The position numbers were made by a program, and so were the translations under genes. Source: Bacteroidales bacterium (GTDB lineage: Bacteria > Bacteroidota > Bacteroidia > Bacteroidales > JAADGE01). From it: a stretch of 55,221 nucleotides of DNA. The notes under the pieces were generated by a model. That model did no database searches. It saw only the letters and a program-made list of their open reading frames with translations, and had not been told where the DNA came from. Shown here in pieces: positions 27,722-36,332 of this stretch; position 1 is the first letter of the stretch, and each line of letters opens with the position of its first letter. The stretch is from contig JAIORQ010000062.1 in the NCBI GenBank assembly GCA_021108035.1, forward strand, positions 1 through 55,221, given 5' to 3'.

Positions 27722-27998
27722 TTACCAATACCAATCTTCAAAATCTTGTTCAAATACTGTTGCTTGTTCATTTGTCAGACAGCTTTTTTGAGTATCGACA
27801 ACTATAATGTCAATTGCATCAGTCGGATGATTTTTTGCTTTTTGTATGTATTCTATATCCGCCACTTATAACACGTTCAATTTTTTGCTTACTTTTTTGA
27901 AAATCCTGAAAAAAATCTTGAAAATCAGTCAAGAGTAATGCTTTTTCGGCAATCTTCAATATATTTTCCTTAACATAAGCATATAAATCGTCATATTG
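27722..27998 (-). pseudogene. Decayed C-terminal coding remnant after the DKNYY gene
   Basis: Directly after the TAG stop of the DKNYY gene the same frame continues as QYDDLYAYVKENILKIAEKALL...KSKQKIERVI. A frameshift near 27,865 then moves reading to another frame with VADIEYIQKAKNHPTD, AIDIIVVDTQKSCLTNEQ and the final WYW stop. The composition is clearly protein-like. It is either a C-terminal extension of the DKNYY protein lost by a nonsense mutation and a frameshift, or the end of an unrelated gene joined by deletion. Confidence 0.5.
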
Positions 27999-28940
27999 CT
28001 ACTGATCTTTTATAGCTTTCCCGTATTTATATTTGGAATTTTTGTCTGATGCATCAAATTTATCGCTATTGGATTCATTTACTATAAAGCTTTGATTATC
28101 TGCTTCTTTAATGATTTCAGATTTATAATAAACATTGTTTTTATCTTTAGAATAATATTTTTTCAACAGAGGTTTAAAGCTCTCGGAATCAATATTCTCA
28201 ATAATATATAGTTGAGTTGTGTCTTTTATTTGTTCACGTTCGCAGTTGCTTTTTTGAATATCGAATAAGTAAGCATTTTTTTTGTCTTTATAAAATCGAT
28301 AAGAATAATACCCGTATTTTTTTGATAATTCTATACTAATAAAACTTTTACTGTCTGCATTATTTATTTTTCGCAATGGGAAATAAGTTCTGTAAACATT
28401 AAATTTATCTGCCACAAATAATTCATCAATTACTTTTAGGCTTGCGATGTCTTCTGCTCCTTGAATTAACTTTTCGTGATAAAATAAATTGCTGTCATCT
28501 TTTGCGAAATGTAAACCTATTTGCTCGAAAGTATTAGTATTTGCTTTTGAAATTATGTGTTGGTTACAGTATGCTCTATTTTTATCTTTTGAGAACATAT
28601 AACCAATGTATTCAAATGTTTTGGGGTCGGCATTTTCAATTCTTATGTTTTTAAAATAAACATTTTTATTATCCCTGCCCCAAAGGGAACAAGTAAAACA
28701 GTCTTCAAGAGTAGCTTCATGGGCAATAAGTTTGAAGGTTTCGGGATTGGCTTCTTGTAATTTTTTGCGAATTGTTCTTCCTGTTTCGGTTTGATATTCG
28801 TAAACGACCTTGCCTCTGTGCAATTTATAACATTTTCCGTAATTTTTCATGGTTTTATGTTCTTGTACTACACATGACGAAAAAACTACAAAGTATATAA
28901 AAACAGTAATATGTAATAATTGTTTTCTCACAATAAGCAA
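27999..28940 (-). CDS. DKNYY-family lipoprotein
   Basis: The 313-aa protein has a lipoprotein signal ending in FSSC (Cys23). Several copies of the DKNYY repeat follow: KDKNRAYCNQHIISKANTNTF, KDDSNLFYHEKLIQGA, KDKKNAYLF and KDKNNVYYKSEIIKEADNQSF, each a KDKNxxYY...A...F unit. The family is found in surface lipoproteins of unknown function. The chain may be truncated, because coding-like sequence continues in frame after the stop codon. Confidence 0.7.
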   Translation of the reverse strand: MLIVRKQLLHITVFIYFVVFSSCVVQEHKTMKNYGKCYKLHRGKVVYEYQTETGRTIRKKLQEANPETFKLIAHEATLEDCFTCSLWGRDNKNVYFKNIRIENADPKTFEYIGYMFSKDKNRAYCNQHIISKANTNTFEQIGLHFAKDDSNLFYHEKLIQGAEDIASLKVIDELFVADKFNVYRTYFPLRKINNADSKSFISIELSKKYGYYSYRFYKDKKNAYLFDIQKSNCEREQIKDTTQLYIIENIDSESFKPLLKKYYSKDKNNVYYKSEIIKEADNQSFIVNESNSDKFDASDKNSKYKYGKAIKDQ

Positions 28941-29024
28941 TATTTATTTACGGTAATTTGTTGGCAGGAAGAAAATTCTGTGTTTTTTTGTAACAAAAAT
29001 ACAATAATCATATGTTTTTATATC

Positions 29025-29948
29025 CTAATTATTTATCTTGATAACAGTTTGGTATAAATTGATAATTTCATTATTATATTCTGTTGCTTCATTTTCAATT
29101 ATTTTAAGTTCACTTTCATTTATTTCTCGTTTTCCTTTTCCTTCCTGAAATTTTACTAAATTGTCGTAATAATAGTATGAACTGTTTTCGATAAATTTGT
29201 CTGTTATTTCCCCGTTTTCTATATTAAACCCGGATTCATTTACATAAAAAATCTTATCCCCGAGAAAAAAAAATGAATTAACATATCTTTTTGAGTCATT
29301 TTCTGAAATATCATCGATTTTTGCAAATAATGATTTCCCGGTGTATTTTTCATAATGTCTGCCCGGATGAATTTCTTCATACACAAATTTAGAGAGTTTA
29401 CCTCTTTCAATTTCTGCATTAAGTTCTTTAATGTAGTACTTGATTGTTTTAGTAATTTGCTCGACATCAGCTTTCTGTTTTTTCGGTTGAAATACAGTAA
29501 AACCTGTTTCACTCGGCTGTAGTCCTGAAATTTCATTGGTTTCATGCTTGTGTTTGCCGTTATCAAGAACATTGAATGATTTGAAATTAAGTATTACATT
29601 TCCGTTTGGAAGTATTTCACCATCAACTTTTTCTTCATACCCTTCGCCGGACATGTTAGTATATTCTTTGCTGTCAATTACATTAAAGCTCGTATCCATA
29701 AGCACAAACAGGCATACGTTTGAAATTGGATATGTTTTGAAAACATATAATTTATCATGAGTGAAAGATGCTTGATGAATTTTTATTGAAGAAAATTCTA
29801 TATTTCCCTTTTGTTTGAAAAAATCGTAAATATCCACTTTTTGGTTTTGTTCGCTTGTTGTATTATCAGATTTTGTTTCATTTTTACTGTCGTTGCATGA
29901 AAATGAAAATATAAAAATCATTAATAATAATAAATGTCTTTTTTTCAT
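29025..29948 (-). CDS. Lipoprotein of unknown function
   Basis: The 307-aa protein starts at MKKRHLLLLMIFIFSFSC (lipidated Cys18), giving a better start than one 23 codons upstream. A polar Ser/Asn/Lys linker follows. The remainder is mixed alpha/beta with many aromatic residues and no recognised motif. The gene begins about 74 bases inside a cassette border (GTTAACC on the minus strand at 30,028-30,022) created by attC site 4, so it may be a cassette gene, although no attC was found at its 3' end. Confidence 0.6.
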   Translation of the reverse strand: MKKRHLLLLMIFIFSFSCNDSKNETKSDNTTSEQNQKVDIYDFFKQKGNIEFSSIKIHQASFTHDKLYVFKTYPISNVCLFVLMDTSFNVIDSKEYTNMSGEGYEEKVDGEILPNGNVILNFKSFNVLDNGKHKHETNEISGLQPSETGFTVFQPKKQKADVEQITKTIKYYIKELNAEIERGKLSKFVYEEIHPGRHYEKYTGKSLFAKIDDISENDSKRYVNSFFFLGDKIFYVNESGFNIENGEITDKFIENSSYYYYDNLVKFQEGKGKREINESELKIIENEATEYNNEIINLYQTVIKINN

Positions 29949-30021
29949 GTTTATTTTTTGTATTATTCTTTGATTATAAAATATTTGTGAAATTTTTGTT
30001 TTCTTGAGTCCCGACAAATTG

Positions 30022-30816
30022 GGTTAACGTTGAGTGTAAGAATAGTAGCCGATTGCACGTGTATAACTTATCAAACCGATACAAATTTGAAACGGCCTAT
30101 AACCGCTCGAAAATCTACTATCCCGGCTATTATTTTTACACATTGTGTGTGCCCTGCATATGCAGCAATGCACAGACTGCAAGTTAGAATAAAAATTCCG
30201 AAAAAACGAATAAACTTTTATTATAACAAGCAGTTTGCGTTCAATTTATTCCAAGAGGTGAAAGTCCATTATGGGTTGGGATTAAAGCCCTAACCATTAG
30301 TAAGCCGAAAGGGTGAAAATCGCGAGATTTTATCTGAAGATTATTTGCGATTAAGCAAAAACCGCATTTACCGGGAGAGGTCTCTGTAGTCGCGTGTCGG
30401 TATAACAGAGAAGTCAGCCGAAGTCATAGTAGGAAAAGCATTGTAATGATGCCTTGTGGCAATATAAAAGGTGTACCTAACTGATAAGAAGCGAAAGCCG
30501 AGCGAACAGAGCCTACGGTCTTATCCCATATTAGAAGCCACAGCCGAAGGACAGAACCCCGAATCAAGTTCGGGGCAGGCTATTGGAAGTGTTATCGTGA
30601 ATTTAATTTCATACCCAAAACATTGAAGGGCGATACCGAGTGTAGGGTAACGGTTAAAGGAGTGATATCTTTTATCTGATGAACCGCCGAGTACAGCCTG
30701 TTCCGAAGCATTTCGGAAAGACCCGTATGCTCGGTGGCCCCGAAATAAATACGGGATAAATATTGAGAGGCGTACCGGCTACCATTTGGTAGTCAGCCGT
30801 CTATTTGATTATCGCC
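30022..30816 (-). other. attC-like site 4, interrupted by a group II intron
   Basis: Read on the minus strand, the arms are AATGTGTAAAAATAATAGCC and GGCTACTATTCTTACACT, nearly those of site 2, ending in R' GTTAACC (30,028-30,022). The R'' arm is split: CAATG lies next to the intron and GGCGATA lies beyond it. Joining the exons at 30,146 and 30,810 gives GATAACAATGTG, with the required AAC triplet. The joined site is about 132 bp, the size of site 2. It lies just after the stop codon of the minus-strand Fnr-like gene. Confidence 0.65.
30147..30809 (+). ncRNA. ORF-less group II intron inserted in attC
   Basis: About 663 nt with group II intron landmarks: a 5' end GTGTGCCCTGC, the segments GAGGTGAAAGTCC and AGTAAGCCGAAAGGGTGAAA typical of domain I, and a domain V-like GAACCGCCGAGTAC...GTATGCTCGGTGG (30,681-30,737). 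The 3' end is GTCAGCCGTCTATTTGAT. No reverse transcriptase/maturase ORF is present, so splicing would need one in trans. The orientation is opposite to the attC and cassettes, and the insertion is within TTGT|T, as described for group IIC-attC introns. Palindromic inserts interrupt at least domains V and VI, so activity is uncertain. Confidence 0.7.
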
Positions 30817-30818
30817 TT

Positions 30819-31490
30819 TTAGTTTAAAAGTTGTATAAGTCTTTCTCTATCAATTATTTTAATTTTCTTATTTTTTATTTCAAGAAAAGAATCTTTTTTA
30901 AGTTGCAGTAGATTCCGGGTGAGAACAGGTCTTGTGATACCAAATAATGCAGCCAGTTCTTTATGGGTTTTTCCTAACATAAAACTTGTTTTACCCTCAT
31001 TTTCTTTTTCTAAATCCAGTATGTAATTTGCAAGCTTTGCTTTAACAGATTTAATCATTAAAAATTTAATTTTATCAGTTACAATTACAAATCTGTTAGA
31101 AATTATATTTAAATAATTATCCAAGATTTTTTTGTTGTTATTTAAAAGCTTGAGTAAATCATTTTTATAAATTATAAGAATTTTAGCACTTGTTTTAGCG
31201 ATAACATTTATCAGTAGTTTGTTCTTGTCAGCAAATAAAAATGCTTCTGCAAAAGTATCGGGAGCATGAATTTCGCTAATTACAATATTTTTTCCGGTAT
31301 AATTAAACATTTCGCCTCTGACACTACCGGCAAGCAAAATGTAAAGTTTTTCACACTTATCACCACTGTATGCTATAATGTGTTCAGGCTCATAAGAACG
31401 AATCTGATAATGTATTGTGTTTAAAAGTCGGATTATTTCAGACGCATTAACTCCCTTGAAGACAGGTGTTTCAGATATTTCGTTAATCAT
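30819..31490 (-). CDS. Crp/Fnr-family regulator, probably of hcp (HcpR-like)
   Basis: The 223-aa protein (start at MINEISETP) has an N-terminal cyclic-nucleotide-binding-like beta barrel (HIIAYSGDKCEKLYILLAGSVRG) and a C-terminal helix-turn-helix (KTHKELAALFGITRPVLTRNLLQL). Fnr-type N-terminal iron-sulfur cysteines are absent. It is divergent from hcp, with a perfect palindrome in between, the arrangement of NO-responsive HcpR regulators in anaerobes. Its stop codon lies 9 bp from the recombined attC arm, so its 3' flank was remodelled by the cassette event. Confidence 0.85.
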   Translation of the reverse strand: MINEISETPVFKGVNASEIIRLLNTIHYQIRSYEPEHIIAYSGDKCEKLYILLAGSVRGEMFNYTGKNIVISEIHAPDTFAEAFLFADKNKLLINVIAKTSAKILIIYKNDLLKLLNNNKKILDNYLNIISNRFVIVTDKIKFLMIKSVKAKLANYILDLEKENEGKTSFMLGKTHKELAALFGITRPVLTRNLLQLKKDSFLEIKNKKIKIIDRERLIQLLN

Positions 31491-31519
31491 TTTTAGTTGT
31501 AAAGGTAAAGAAAATATGT

Positions 31520-31543
31520 AAAATGTAACCAAAGTTACATTTT
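31520..31543. promoter_or_regulatory. Crp/Fnr-type operator in front of hcp
   Basis: AAAATGTAAC at 31,520-31,529 and GTTACATTTT at 31,534-31,543 are exact inverted repeats around a 4-base spacer. The half site TGTAAC/GTTACA has Crp/Fnr geometry. It overlaps the -33 element of the hcp promoter, and its centre is about 40-45 bases before the expected transcription start, the position of a class II activator site. Confidence 0.75.
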
Positions 31544-31568
31544 GTTAAGATTTTCCACTCTAACTTTG
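31541..31568 (+). promoter_or_regulatory. Promoter of hcp
   Basis: TTTG at 31,541-31,544 and TAACTTTG at 31,561-31,568 are separated by 16 bases and fit the Bacteroidota promoter closely. The -7 box is an exact match. The hcp ATG lies 46 bases downstream. Confidence 0.6.
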
Positions 31569-31613
31569 CAAATATTAAAATGCGTAAATAATTACTAATT
31601 AAAAATTAAAATT

Positions 31614-33269
31614 ATGAGTATGTTTTGTTATCAATGTCAGGAAACAGCAAAAGGAACAGGCTGTACAATTGCCGGTGTTTGCGGTAAAAAAGAAGATTTA
31701 GCTAATATGCAGGATCTTTTGATTTTTGTTTTAAAAGGAATTTCAATTTACGCTGCTAAAGCACGCGAATTAGGAATTGAAAATGAAAAAGTTAACAAAT
31801 TTGTTTTTGATGGTTTGTTTATGACAATCACAAATGCCAATTTCGACAACAATCGTATTATTGAAGCTGTTAGAAAAGGTTTGAAAATTCGTGAGGAAAT
31901 TAAAGATGCTTATATCAAAGCCGGAGGTACAATTCCTGAAAACATCCATGAATCAGCAACATGGACAGGAAACACTATCAAAGAATTTGAAGCTAAAAAC
32001 GGTTCAGTGGGCGTTTTAGCTACCGAAAATGAAGATGTCAGAAGCTTACGCGAATTAGTAATTTACGGATTAAAAGGTTTAGCAGCTTATACCGAGCATG
32101 CGTATAATCTAAAATACGAAGATAACTCGCTTTATGCTTTTATGCAGAAAGCTTTAACAGATACTACCAACGATAATTTAAGTGTTGATGAATTAGTTGC
32201 TCTGGTTCTTGAAACCGGTAAATACGGTGTTGACGGTATGGCTCTTTTAGACAAAGCAAATACAACAACTTACGGAAATCCGGAAATCACAAAAGTAAAT
32301 ATTGGTGTAAGTAATAAACCGGGTATTTTAATTAGCGGACACGACCTTAGAGATATGGAAGATTTACTTATCCAGACCGAAGGTACAGGTGTTGATGTTT
32401 ATACACACAGCGAAATGTTGCCTGCAAATTATTATCCTGCTTTTAAAAAGTACTCTCACTTTATTGGGAATTATGGAAATGCCTGGTGGCAACAAAAAAA
32501 AGAATTTGAAAGTTTTAACGGGCCGATACTTTTTACAACAAACTGTATTGTTCCTCCTCAAAAAGATGCTAAATATGCTGAAAGGGTATTTACAACAGGA
32601 GCTTCAGGATATCCGGGATCTAAGCATATTGCTGAAAGAGAAGAAAGCGGACGTAAAGATTTTTCGGAAATTATTGAACTGGCAAAAACCTGTGCATCAC
32701 CTGTAGAAATCGAAAAAGGAGAGATTGTCGGTGGTTTTGCACATAATCAAGTTATTCAGCTTACCGATAAAATTGTTGATGCTGTGAAATCAGGAGCAAT
32801 AAAAAAATTCTTCGTAATGGCAGGTTGTGACGGTCGCCATAAAACCAGGAGTTATTATACTGAATTTGCTGAAAAATTACCTAAAGATACAGTAATTCTT
32901 ACTGCAGGTTGTGCAAAATATCGCTATAACAAACTGCAATTAGGTGATATTGGCGGAATACCGCGTGTGTTGGATGCCGGACAGTGTAACGATTCATATT
33001 CATTGGTTGTTATTGCTCTTAAATTAAAAGAGGTATTCGAATTAGGAAATATAAACGAATTACCTATTGCGTACAATATTGCATGGTATGAGCAGAAAGC
33101 AGTAATCGTATTATTAGCATTGCTTTATCTTGGTGTAAAAAATATTCATTTAGGACCGACATTACCTGCTTTCTTATCACCAAATGTTGCTAAAGTTTTA
33201 GTTGAAAACTTTGGTATTGCAGGTATTGGTGATGTAGAAGACGATATCGAAATGTTTATGAAACCATAA
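31614..33269 (+). CDS. hcp: Hybrid cluster protein (hydroxylamine/NO reductase)
   Basis: This 551-aa protein carries a [4Fe-4S] cluster and the 4Fe-2S-2O hybrid cluster. It reduces NO or hydroxylamine in anaerobes under nitrosative stress. The N-terminal CX2CX8CX5C (Cys5, Cys8, Cys17, Cys23) is the class I pattern of strict anaerobes. Hybrid-cluster regions include [35 protein letters not shown] and [11 protein letters not shown]. Length is full. It is probably activated by the divergent Fnr-like regulator. Confidence 0.96.
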   Translation: MSMFCYQCQETAKGTGCTIAGVCGKKEDLANMQDLLIFVLKGISIYAAKARELGIENEKVNKFVFDGLFMTITNANFDNNRIIEAVRKGLKIREEIKDAYIKAGGTIPENIHESATWTGNTIKEFEAKNGSVGVLATENEDVRSLRELVIYGLKGLAAYTEHAYNLKYEDNSLYAFMQKALTDTTNDNLSVDELVALVLETGKYGVDGMALLDKANTTTYGNPEITKVNIGVSNKPGILISGHDLRDMEDLLIQTEGTGVDVYTHSEMLPANYYPAFKKYSHFIGNYGNAWWQQKKEFESFNGPILFTTNCIVPPQKDAKYAERVFTTGASGYPGSKHIAEREESGRKDFSEIIELAKTCASPVEIEKGEIVGGFAHNQVIQLTDKIVDAVKSGAIKKFFVMAGCDGRHKTRSYYTEFAEKLPKDTVILTAGCAKYRYNKLQLGDIGGIPRVLDAGQCNDSYSLVVIALKLKEVFELGNINELPIAYNIAWYEQKAVIVLLALLYLGVKNIHLGPTLPAFLSPNVAKVLVENFGIAGIGDVEDDIEMFMKP

Positions 33270-33282
33270 ATTAAGAAACACA

Positions 33283-33329
33283 GCTAAAATGTTCTTTAAT
33301 TTCAAGGGCATTTTAGCTTTTTTTTTTTT
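33283..33329 (+). terminator. Rho-independent terminator after hcp
   Basis: GCTAAAATG at 33,283-33,291 pairs with CATTTTAGC at 33,309-33,317, followed directly by twelve T. It begins 14 bp after the hcp stop codon, making hcp a single-gene unit. Confidence 0.8.
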
Positions 33330-33405
33330 GAGATTATTTTAGAGAGAACTTTATTAGCCTGAAATATAAGACAACAGGAAAAAGTTGCCGAGATTGTGCT
33401 GTTTG

Positions 33406-33839
33406 TTACATCCGGTTTCCAATCAAAGTTCTGAAAAATTCGTTTCCTTTGAGTAATCCGTAATACCCGTTTTTTGCACTTTCTTCATCATATTTTTCTA
33501 CTTGATCCGGTTCTGTACCCGGACGATAAATTACAAAAGGAACAGGGTCGTGTGTGTACGCAAAGCACAAGGTGTTGCATGATCGGGAATTATGGCAATT
33601 GTAACATCTTCTTTCATTTTTGCCGTTTCTTCGACTATATATTTTACAACTCTGCTGTCAAGATATTCGATTGTTTTAGTTTTTAATTTTTCGTCACCTT
33701 CACGGCCGGCTTCGTTACTTGCTTCAATATGTAAATACACAAAATCAACTTCTTTCAAAGCCTCAACCGCAGCTTTAGCTTTGCCTTCGTAATTTGTATC
33801 ATACAAGCCTGTTGAGCCTTCAACTTTAACAGGTTTCAT
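33406..33839 (-). pseudogene. Truncated, frameshifted cofactor-independent phosphoglycerate mutase
   Basis: The remnant encodes only the C-terminal third of an ApgM-type phosphoglycerate mutase: MKPVKVEGSTGLYDTNYEGK, LHIEASNEAGREGD, KTIEYLDSRVV and IIPDHATPCALRTHT. A one-base loss near 33,553 shifts the frame, and coding continues as DPVPFVIYRPGTEPDQVE, GYYGLLKGNEFFRTL and a stop at 33,406. The N-terminal two thirds, including the metal-binding active-site Ser region, are absent upstream. It is a non-functional relic between hcp and the CotH operon. Confidence 0.85.
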
Positions 33840-33955
33840 GCGCCTTGAACTTTGCTGTTTTTAAAGATTACCTTAAATCGTAAAAATATTGCCTTTTATC
33901 GTGTTTTCAAAAATATATATATGTTTTTAAATTATTTTTTTAAAACAAACAAGTT

Positions 33956-33963
33956 TATCTTTG
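33956..33963 (+). promoter_or_regulatory. -7 box of the CotH operon
   Basis: TATCTTTG matches the TAnnTTTG consensus and lies 28 bases before the CotH ATG. A -33 element is not clear in the AT-rich sequence upstream. Confidence 0.4.
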
Positions 33964-33991
33964 TTTTTAATTAATTATTTTTTTAAATCTT

Positions 33992-36325
33992 ATGTCTAAA
34001 CATTTACTATATATCTTTATCTTATCAATACTGTTTAATCCATATGCTTTTTCTCAAATCCTGCCTGAAAACGGGATTTTGTATGATGATACGGAAGTTC
34101 TGTTGATAAAAATTGAAATAGATCAAGATTCATTGGATGAATTATTGATGCCCGGCAATGAATATTCTTTTCATGAATATCCGGCTCGTTTTATTTTTAT
34201 AAGTTCAGTAACAACAGATACAGTTGAAAACATTGGTTTTCGATTAAGAGGCAATACTTCCAGGGTTTCGCAGAAAAAATCGTTTAAAGTTTCTTTTAAT
34301 ACTTTTTTTGGCGGAAGAAAATTTCACGGAGTTGAAAAATTAAATCTTAACGGTGAACATAACGATCCGTCAATCATTCGAACAAAGCTTAGTTTTGATC
34401 TGTATAAAAATGCAGGTGTTCCGGCTCCCCGTTCATGCCACATTGAGTTATTCATAAATGACGAATATAAAGGTTTGTACATAAATGTTGAACATATTGA
34501 TGAAGAATTTGCAGAATCACGATTCGGAAATAAAAACGGCAACCTTTTTAAATGTTTGTGGCCGGCTACATTAGAATATATAGACGATAATCCCGATTCT
34601 TATAAATTTATGGCCGGGGACAGAAGGGTTTATGATCTTAAAACCAATGAAGATATTGATGATTATACAGACCTTGCAAATTTTATTGATATTCTTAACA
34701 ATACACCGATTGAAAACCTGCATACAGAATTAGAACCTGTGTTTAATGTCAACTCATATCTTAAAAGTCTGGTAATTGAAGTATTAGCAGGACATTGGGA
34801 TGCTTATTCTTACAATAAAAATAACTTTTATCTGTATCATAATCAACAAACCGATAAATTTGAGTTTATTCCCTATGATCTTGATAATACTTTCGGAATT
34901 GATTGGTTTGGGATTGATTGGGCTGTCAGAAATATTTACAATTGGGCACACGATTCTGAAAACAGGCCTTTAACAAAGCGTTTGCTGCAAAATCAAGTTT
35001 ATAAAGATCGTTTTTCTTATTTTACGGCAGATATATTAAGTAATTATTTTGATCCGGCTGTTATATTCAGCAAAATTGATGTAATCAAAGCAATGATCAC
35101 CCCTTCTGCAGAAAATGATCTATACAGAACTTATGATTACGGTTGGGATGTTCAGGATTTTCATGATTCTTATATTCAAGCTTTAGGTGCACACGTTACA
35201 TACGGATTAAAACCCTACATTACAACTCGATTTACCGGTGCAAATTCTCAACTGATCTTGAATTCTGTTTCTCCGATAATCAGCAATGTCTGTTATACGA
35301 ACTTATTTGTAAACAGAGACTTGGAAATATTTGCTATAGTAGAAGATGAAGACCCTGATCCGGATGTTACGGTTCATTATCAAGTTAATTCAGGTTCTGC
35401 AATTGATGTAACAATGCTTGATAACGGAACAGGAAACGATCTTATTGCCGGAGATAAAGTTTATTCTGTTTTTATTCCGGCACCTTTAAGTGAACCCGGA
35501 ACTGTTGAATTTTATATTTCCGCAACGGATAATGAGATGAATACATCTTATGAACCTATTAACGGAATGTATTTAATTGTTATTCCCGAAAATTCAGATA
35601 TTGAATTGTATATCAATGAGATCATGGCATCAAACTCAAATACTGTTGCTGATGAATTCGGAGAATATGATGATTGGATTGAGATATTTAACGGAGGGAC
35701 TGAATCTGTTTGGCTGGGAGACAAATATTTATCGGATGATCATTTTAATCCTTCAAGGTGGCAAATGCCGGATGTTGAAATTCAAGCAGGAGAGTTTATA
35801 TTGTTTTGGACAGATGATGATACAGAACAAGGGGACTTTCATACAAGTTTCAAATTAAGTGCCGGCGGAGAAGAAATTGGGATATATGATTCACAAGATA
35901 ATAATTACGCAATAATAGATTTCGTCGAATTCGGTCAACAACAAACCGATGTTTCTATCGGCAGAATACCTGACGGAACAGGAAGTATTGCCGTTCTGCC
36001 CTATGCAACACCCGGATATTCAAATACATCTCCGCAAAATATTGCTTTTCAACAACAAAACGAACTGAATGTCTTCCCAAATCCGTTTAATAATGTATTA
36101 AATATAGCTTTTAGTAATAATCCGGATAAAAATATTATTGTTAAGATAAGTGATATTACCGGACGAATTGTTTCTGAACATTATTTCAATGATCCGGATG
36201 AAATAATAAGTCTGAATTCCGGTGAATTAAAAACAAAATCAGGCATTTATGTTTTGTCTGTAATTGTTGAAGATGAATTTGGAATGATACAAGTGTATGA
36301 AAATAAGTTGATTGTTCGAAATTAA
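33992..36325 (+). CDS. Secreted CotH-kinase / lamin-tail protein with T9SS tail
   Basis: The 777-aa exported protein has a signal peptide (about 1-23). A CotH domain follows (about 45-400: GFRLRGNTSRVSQKKSFKVSF, KGLYINVEHIDEEF, HWDAYSYNKNNFYLYHN, EFIPYDLDNTFG). A lamin-tail domain occupies about 540-650 (IYINEIMASNSN-like start, DDWIEIFNGG, LSDDHFNPSRWQMPD). The C-terminus (about 690-777) is a type A type IX secretion signal (NVFPNPFNNVLNI, ISDITGRIV, KSGIYVLSV). CotH domains can be protein kinases; the substrate is unknown. A TonB-receptor gene starts 7 bp later. Confidence 0.9.
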   Translation: MSKHLLYIFILSILFNPYAFSQILPENGILYDDTEVLLIKIEIDQDSLDELLMPGNEYSFHEYPARFIFISSVTTDTVENIGFRLRGNTSRVSQKKSFKVSFNTFFGGRKFHGVEKLNLNGEHNDPSIIRTKLSFDLYKNAGVPAPRSCHIELFINDEYKGLYINVEHIDEEFAESRFGNKNGNLFKCLWPATLEYIDDNPDSYKFMAGDRRVYDLKTNEDIDDYTDLANFIDILNNTPIENLHTELEPVFNVNSYLKSLVIEVLAGHWDAYSYNKNNFYLYHNQQTDKFEFIPYDLDNTFGIDWFGIDWAVRNIYNWAHDSENRPLTKRLLQNQVYKDRFSYFTADILSNYFDPAVIFSKIDVIKAMITPSAENDLYRTYDYGWDVQDFHDSYIQALGAHVTYGLKPYITTRFTGANSQLILNSVSPIISNVCYTNLFVNRDLEIFAIVEDEDPDPDVTVHYQVNSGSAIDVTMLDNGTGNDLIAGDKVYSVFIPAPLSEPGTVEFYISATDNEMNTSYEPINGMYLIVIPENSDIELYINEIMASNSNTVADEFGEYDDWIEIFNGGTESVWLGDKYLSDDHFNPSRWQMPDVEIQAGEFILFWTDDDTEQGDFHTSFKLSAGGEEIGIYDSQDNNYAIIDFVEFGQQQTDVSIGRIPDGTGSIAVLPYATPGYSNTSPQNIAFQQQNELNVFPNPFNNVLNIAFSNNPDKNIIVKISDITGRIVSEHYFNDPDEIISLNSGELKTKSGIYVLSVIVEDEFGMIQVYENKLIVRN

Positions 36326-36332
36326 TAATAAA

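Noticed and set aside
30030-30293. An 87-codon frame across attC site 4 and the intron start
   Set aside because: It runs through structured non-coding sequence and has no protein-like pattern.
23710-31000. Integron integrase gene (IntI)
   Set aside because: No tyrosine recombinase motif was seen in any frame of the island; it must lie elsewhere or be lost.
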